Positions 62,682 to 64,000 of a DNA stretch of 64,000 nucleotides are shown here, in pieces. This stretch comes from a bacterium (lineage in GTDB: Bacteria; Desulfobacterota; Binatia; HRBIN30; CADEER01): positions 26,692 through 90,691 of the forward strand of contig JAUIGL010000014.1 of NCBI GenBank assembly GCA_030430165.1, in the 5' to 3' direction. Below the pieces are notes generated by a model, which had not been told where the DNA came from, ran no database searches, and saw only the letters and a list, made by a program, of their open reading frames with translations. Within the stretch, counting starts at the first letter, position 1. The number at the start of each line of letters is the position of its first letter. The position numbers and the translations under genes were made by a program.

Positions 62682-63772
62682 TCGACTTCTCCCTCACCGA
62701 GGAGCAGAGCAGCGCTCGCGAAGCGATGCAGGGGTTCGCCGCCGACCTGCTGCGGCCCAATGCACGCGAGTACGACGAAGCTTCGGCGATCCCCGAGTCG
62801 TTCTTCCAGCAGTCGTGGGAGCTCGGCCTGACCGCGACGCAGATCCCCGAGCAGTTCGGCGGCTACGGCGCCGATCGTTCGCCGATGACCAACGCGGTCG
62901 TGCTCGAAGAGCTCGGCTACGGCGACGCGACCCTGGCGATCGCCGCCCTCGCTCCGTCGCTGTTCGCCAACGCGCTCATCGACCAAGGCACCGACGAGCA
63001 GAAGCAGCGCTTTCTGCCCGACTTTTGCGGCGAGAAGTTCCACGCCGGATCGCTGGCGATCAACGAGTCGACGCCGGGCTTCGATGCCTTCGCGCCAAAA
63101 ACCACGGCAGAGCCTAAAGGGAGCGGCTTCGCGCTGCACGGCGAGAAGACCTACGTTCCGCTCGGCGACAGCGCCGCCAATTTCCTCGTCGTCGCCCGCG
63201 CCGGCGACAAGCTCGACGCCTTCCTGGTACCGCGCGACGCCGCCGGACTCACCATCACCGAGGTCGAGAAGAACCTCGGGCTCAAGGCCCTGCCGACCAC
63301 CGGCCTGCGCCTCGACGGGGTCGAGGTCGACGCCGGACAGCGCCTCGGCGGCGCCAACGGCAGCGACGTCGCCCGCATCATCAACCAGAGCCGCGTCGGC
63401 ATCGCGGCGATCCTGACCGGGCTGTCGCGCGCGGTGCTCGACTACTGCGTGCCCTATTCGAAGGAACGCGTCGCCTTCGACGAGCCGATCGCGCGCAAAC
63501 AGTCGATCGCTTTTCGCCTGGCCGAGATGCACATCGAGATCGAGTCGAGCCGCTGGCTCACCTGGAAGGCGGCCACCGAGCTCGAGGCCGGCACCGACGC
63601 AACCCGCAGCAGCACCCTGGCCAAACGCTACGTCGGCGAGAAGTCGATGTGGATCGCCGACAACGGCGTCCAGGTCCTCGGCGGCCACGGGTTCATCCGC
63701 GAGCACCCGGTGGAGATGTGGTACCGCAACGCGCGCACGCTCGGCGTTCTCGAAGGTACGGCTTCCGTCTGA
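62678..63772 (+). CDS. Acyl-CoA dehydrogenase
   Basis: 364 residues from ATG 62678 with GGAGG at 62666. FAD- and acyl-CoA-binding features: MIDFSLTEEQSSAREAMQGF, AINESTPGFDAFAPKTTAE, HGEKTYVPLGDSA and YSKERVAFDEPIARKQSIAFRLAEM. The presumed catalytic base is Glu in RTLGVLEGTASV. Operonic with the regulator upstream. Slightly shorter than the typical 380-residue enzyme, with a lean C-terminus. Confidence 0.9.
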   Translation: MIDFSLTEEQSSAREAMQGFAADLLRPNAREYDEASAIPESFFQQSWELGLTATQIPEQFGGYGADRSPMTNAVVLEELGYGDATLAIAALAPSLFANALIDQGTDEQKQRFLPDFCGEKFHAGSLAINESTPGFDAFAPKTTAEPKGSGFALHGEKTYVPLGDSAANFLVVARAGDKLDAFLVPRDAAGLTITEVEKNLGLKALPTTGLRLDGVEVDAGQRLGGANGSDVARIINQSRVGIAAILTGLSRAVLDYCVPYSKERVAFDEPIARKQSIAFRLAEMHIEIESSRWLTWKAATELEAGTDATRSSTLAKRYVGEKSMWIADNGVQVLGGHGFIREHPVEMWYRNARTLGVLEGTASV

Positions 63773-63820
63773 GGGCGAGGGGCTAGGGACTAGGGGTTAG
63801 GGATTAGGGATGGTCGTCCT
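63773..63820. repeat. TTAGGG-like G-rich minisatellite
   Basis: After the acyl-CoA dehydrogenase stop the sequence reads GAGGGCGAGGGGCTAGGGAC, TAGGGGTTAGGGATTAGGGA: degenerate units of (C/T)TAGGG. It is short, non-coding and could form G-quadruplexes. Confidence 0.6.
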
Positions 63821-63884
63821 CCGGACTCATTCCGATGCGCTTACGCGCGATCCCGATCTGAGACGAGCCCGCACCACTCAAAGC

Positions 63885-64000
63885 TTAGGAGGCCCGGAAC
63901 AGGCCGAGCCCATCGGAGCGCGTAGCGCGCACGGGGGCAAAACTCGAAACTTTAGGAGGCCCGGAACGGGCCGAGCCCATCGGAGCGCGTAGCGCGCACG
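63885..64000. repeat. Tandem 49-bp repeat running to the window edge
   Basis: TTAGGAGGCCCGGAACAGGC at 63885 and TTAGGAGGCCCGGAACGGGC at 63952 begin two copies of a 49-bp unit (63885-63933, 63952-64000) separated by 18 bp. They differ at one base. Each has the hairpin-forming GGCCCGGAA(C)xGGCC and GCGCGTAGCGCGC. The array may continue beyond the window. Confidence 0.75.

Noticed and set aside
63885..64000. Possible CRISPR array
   Set aside because: Repeat unit (49 bp) is longer than its 18-bp separator, only two copies, and no cas genes are near.

Overview
The window is a stretch of a high-GC bacterial chromosome. Nearly every wobble base is G or C, and genes are densely packed with many 4-nt ATGA or GTGA overlaps. 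Secreted proteins carry cysteine-rich CxGG...DCPxGxC repeats, a DxDGDGxVTxxEL dockerin-like motif and a CDDGN...GDGC repeat. Together with F420-type luciferase-like oxidoreductases and HxlR-SCP2 and acyl-CoA dehydrogenase genes, this suggests an uncultured deltaproteobacterium-like lineage such as Binatota/Desulfobacterota_B or a relative. That placement is inference; there is no rRNA or tRNA gene to anchor it.

Layout: 1-9.6 kb holds two AAA_16 signalling ATPases flanking a giant secreted beta-propeller protein, with a triple half-site palindromic operator in between. 9.9-15.7 kb has a secreted orphan, a cupin-like enzyme, a Nudix hydrolase, an F420-type oxidoreductase, a small membrane protein and a CopA-type multicopper oxidase with an extra C-terminal beta domain and a C12/G12 tract at its ribosome-binding region. 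15.9-20.2 kb is a compositionally different island with a SLATT-like two-TM protein, a zinc ribbon protein and a PHP-SMC-like ATPase resembling TrlF, a candidate defence island. At 20.6 kb an HMA metal-binding protein has an in-frame TGA followed by a SECIS-like hairpin, a candidate selenoprotein. BamD and a GH97 glycosidase follow.

The centrepiece is 24.9-32.3 kb. A SAM-I riboswitch with its own terminator leads into an operon of E1-like adenylyltransferase, threonine-synthase-like PLP enzyme, MoaD/ThiS-type sulfur carrier ending in GG, CysM-type cysteine synthase, a degenerate E1-like protein, a radical SAM-like protein with CX8CX2C spacing, a DASS transporter and a UspA-like protein. This looks like a protein-thiocarboxylate route for sulfur amino acids, perhaps homocysteine, under SAM control.

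32.3-34.3 kb is an ECF sigma/anti-sigma operon, then polA. 37.6-42.1 kb is a Gld-like ABC export operon. 42.1-51.3 kb has a dockerin-like protein, a zinc-ribbon membrane protein, sppA, a small paralogous orphan, iscA, iscS, an aldo/keto reductase and uvrA. 51.6-58.2 kb has another F420-type enzyme, a second paralogue of the orphan, a kinase-like membrane sensor lacking the phospho-acceptor His, a NarL-type regulator, a SurA-N-like protein and a 48-residue small ORF. 58.5-63.8 kb has a C69-type peptidase, an alpha/beta hydrolase, an MDR dehydrogenase, an HxlR-SCP2 regulator and an acyl-CoA dehydrogenase. Three copies of a short terminal-inverted-repeat element (two with 8-bp target duplications) sit at 37.3, 44.9 and 60.4 kb.
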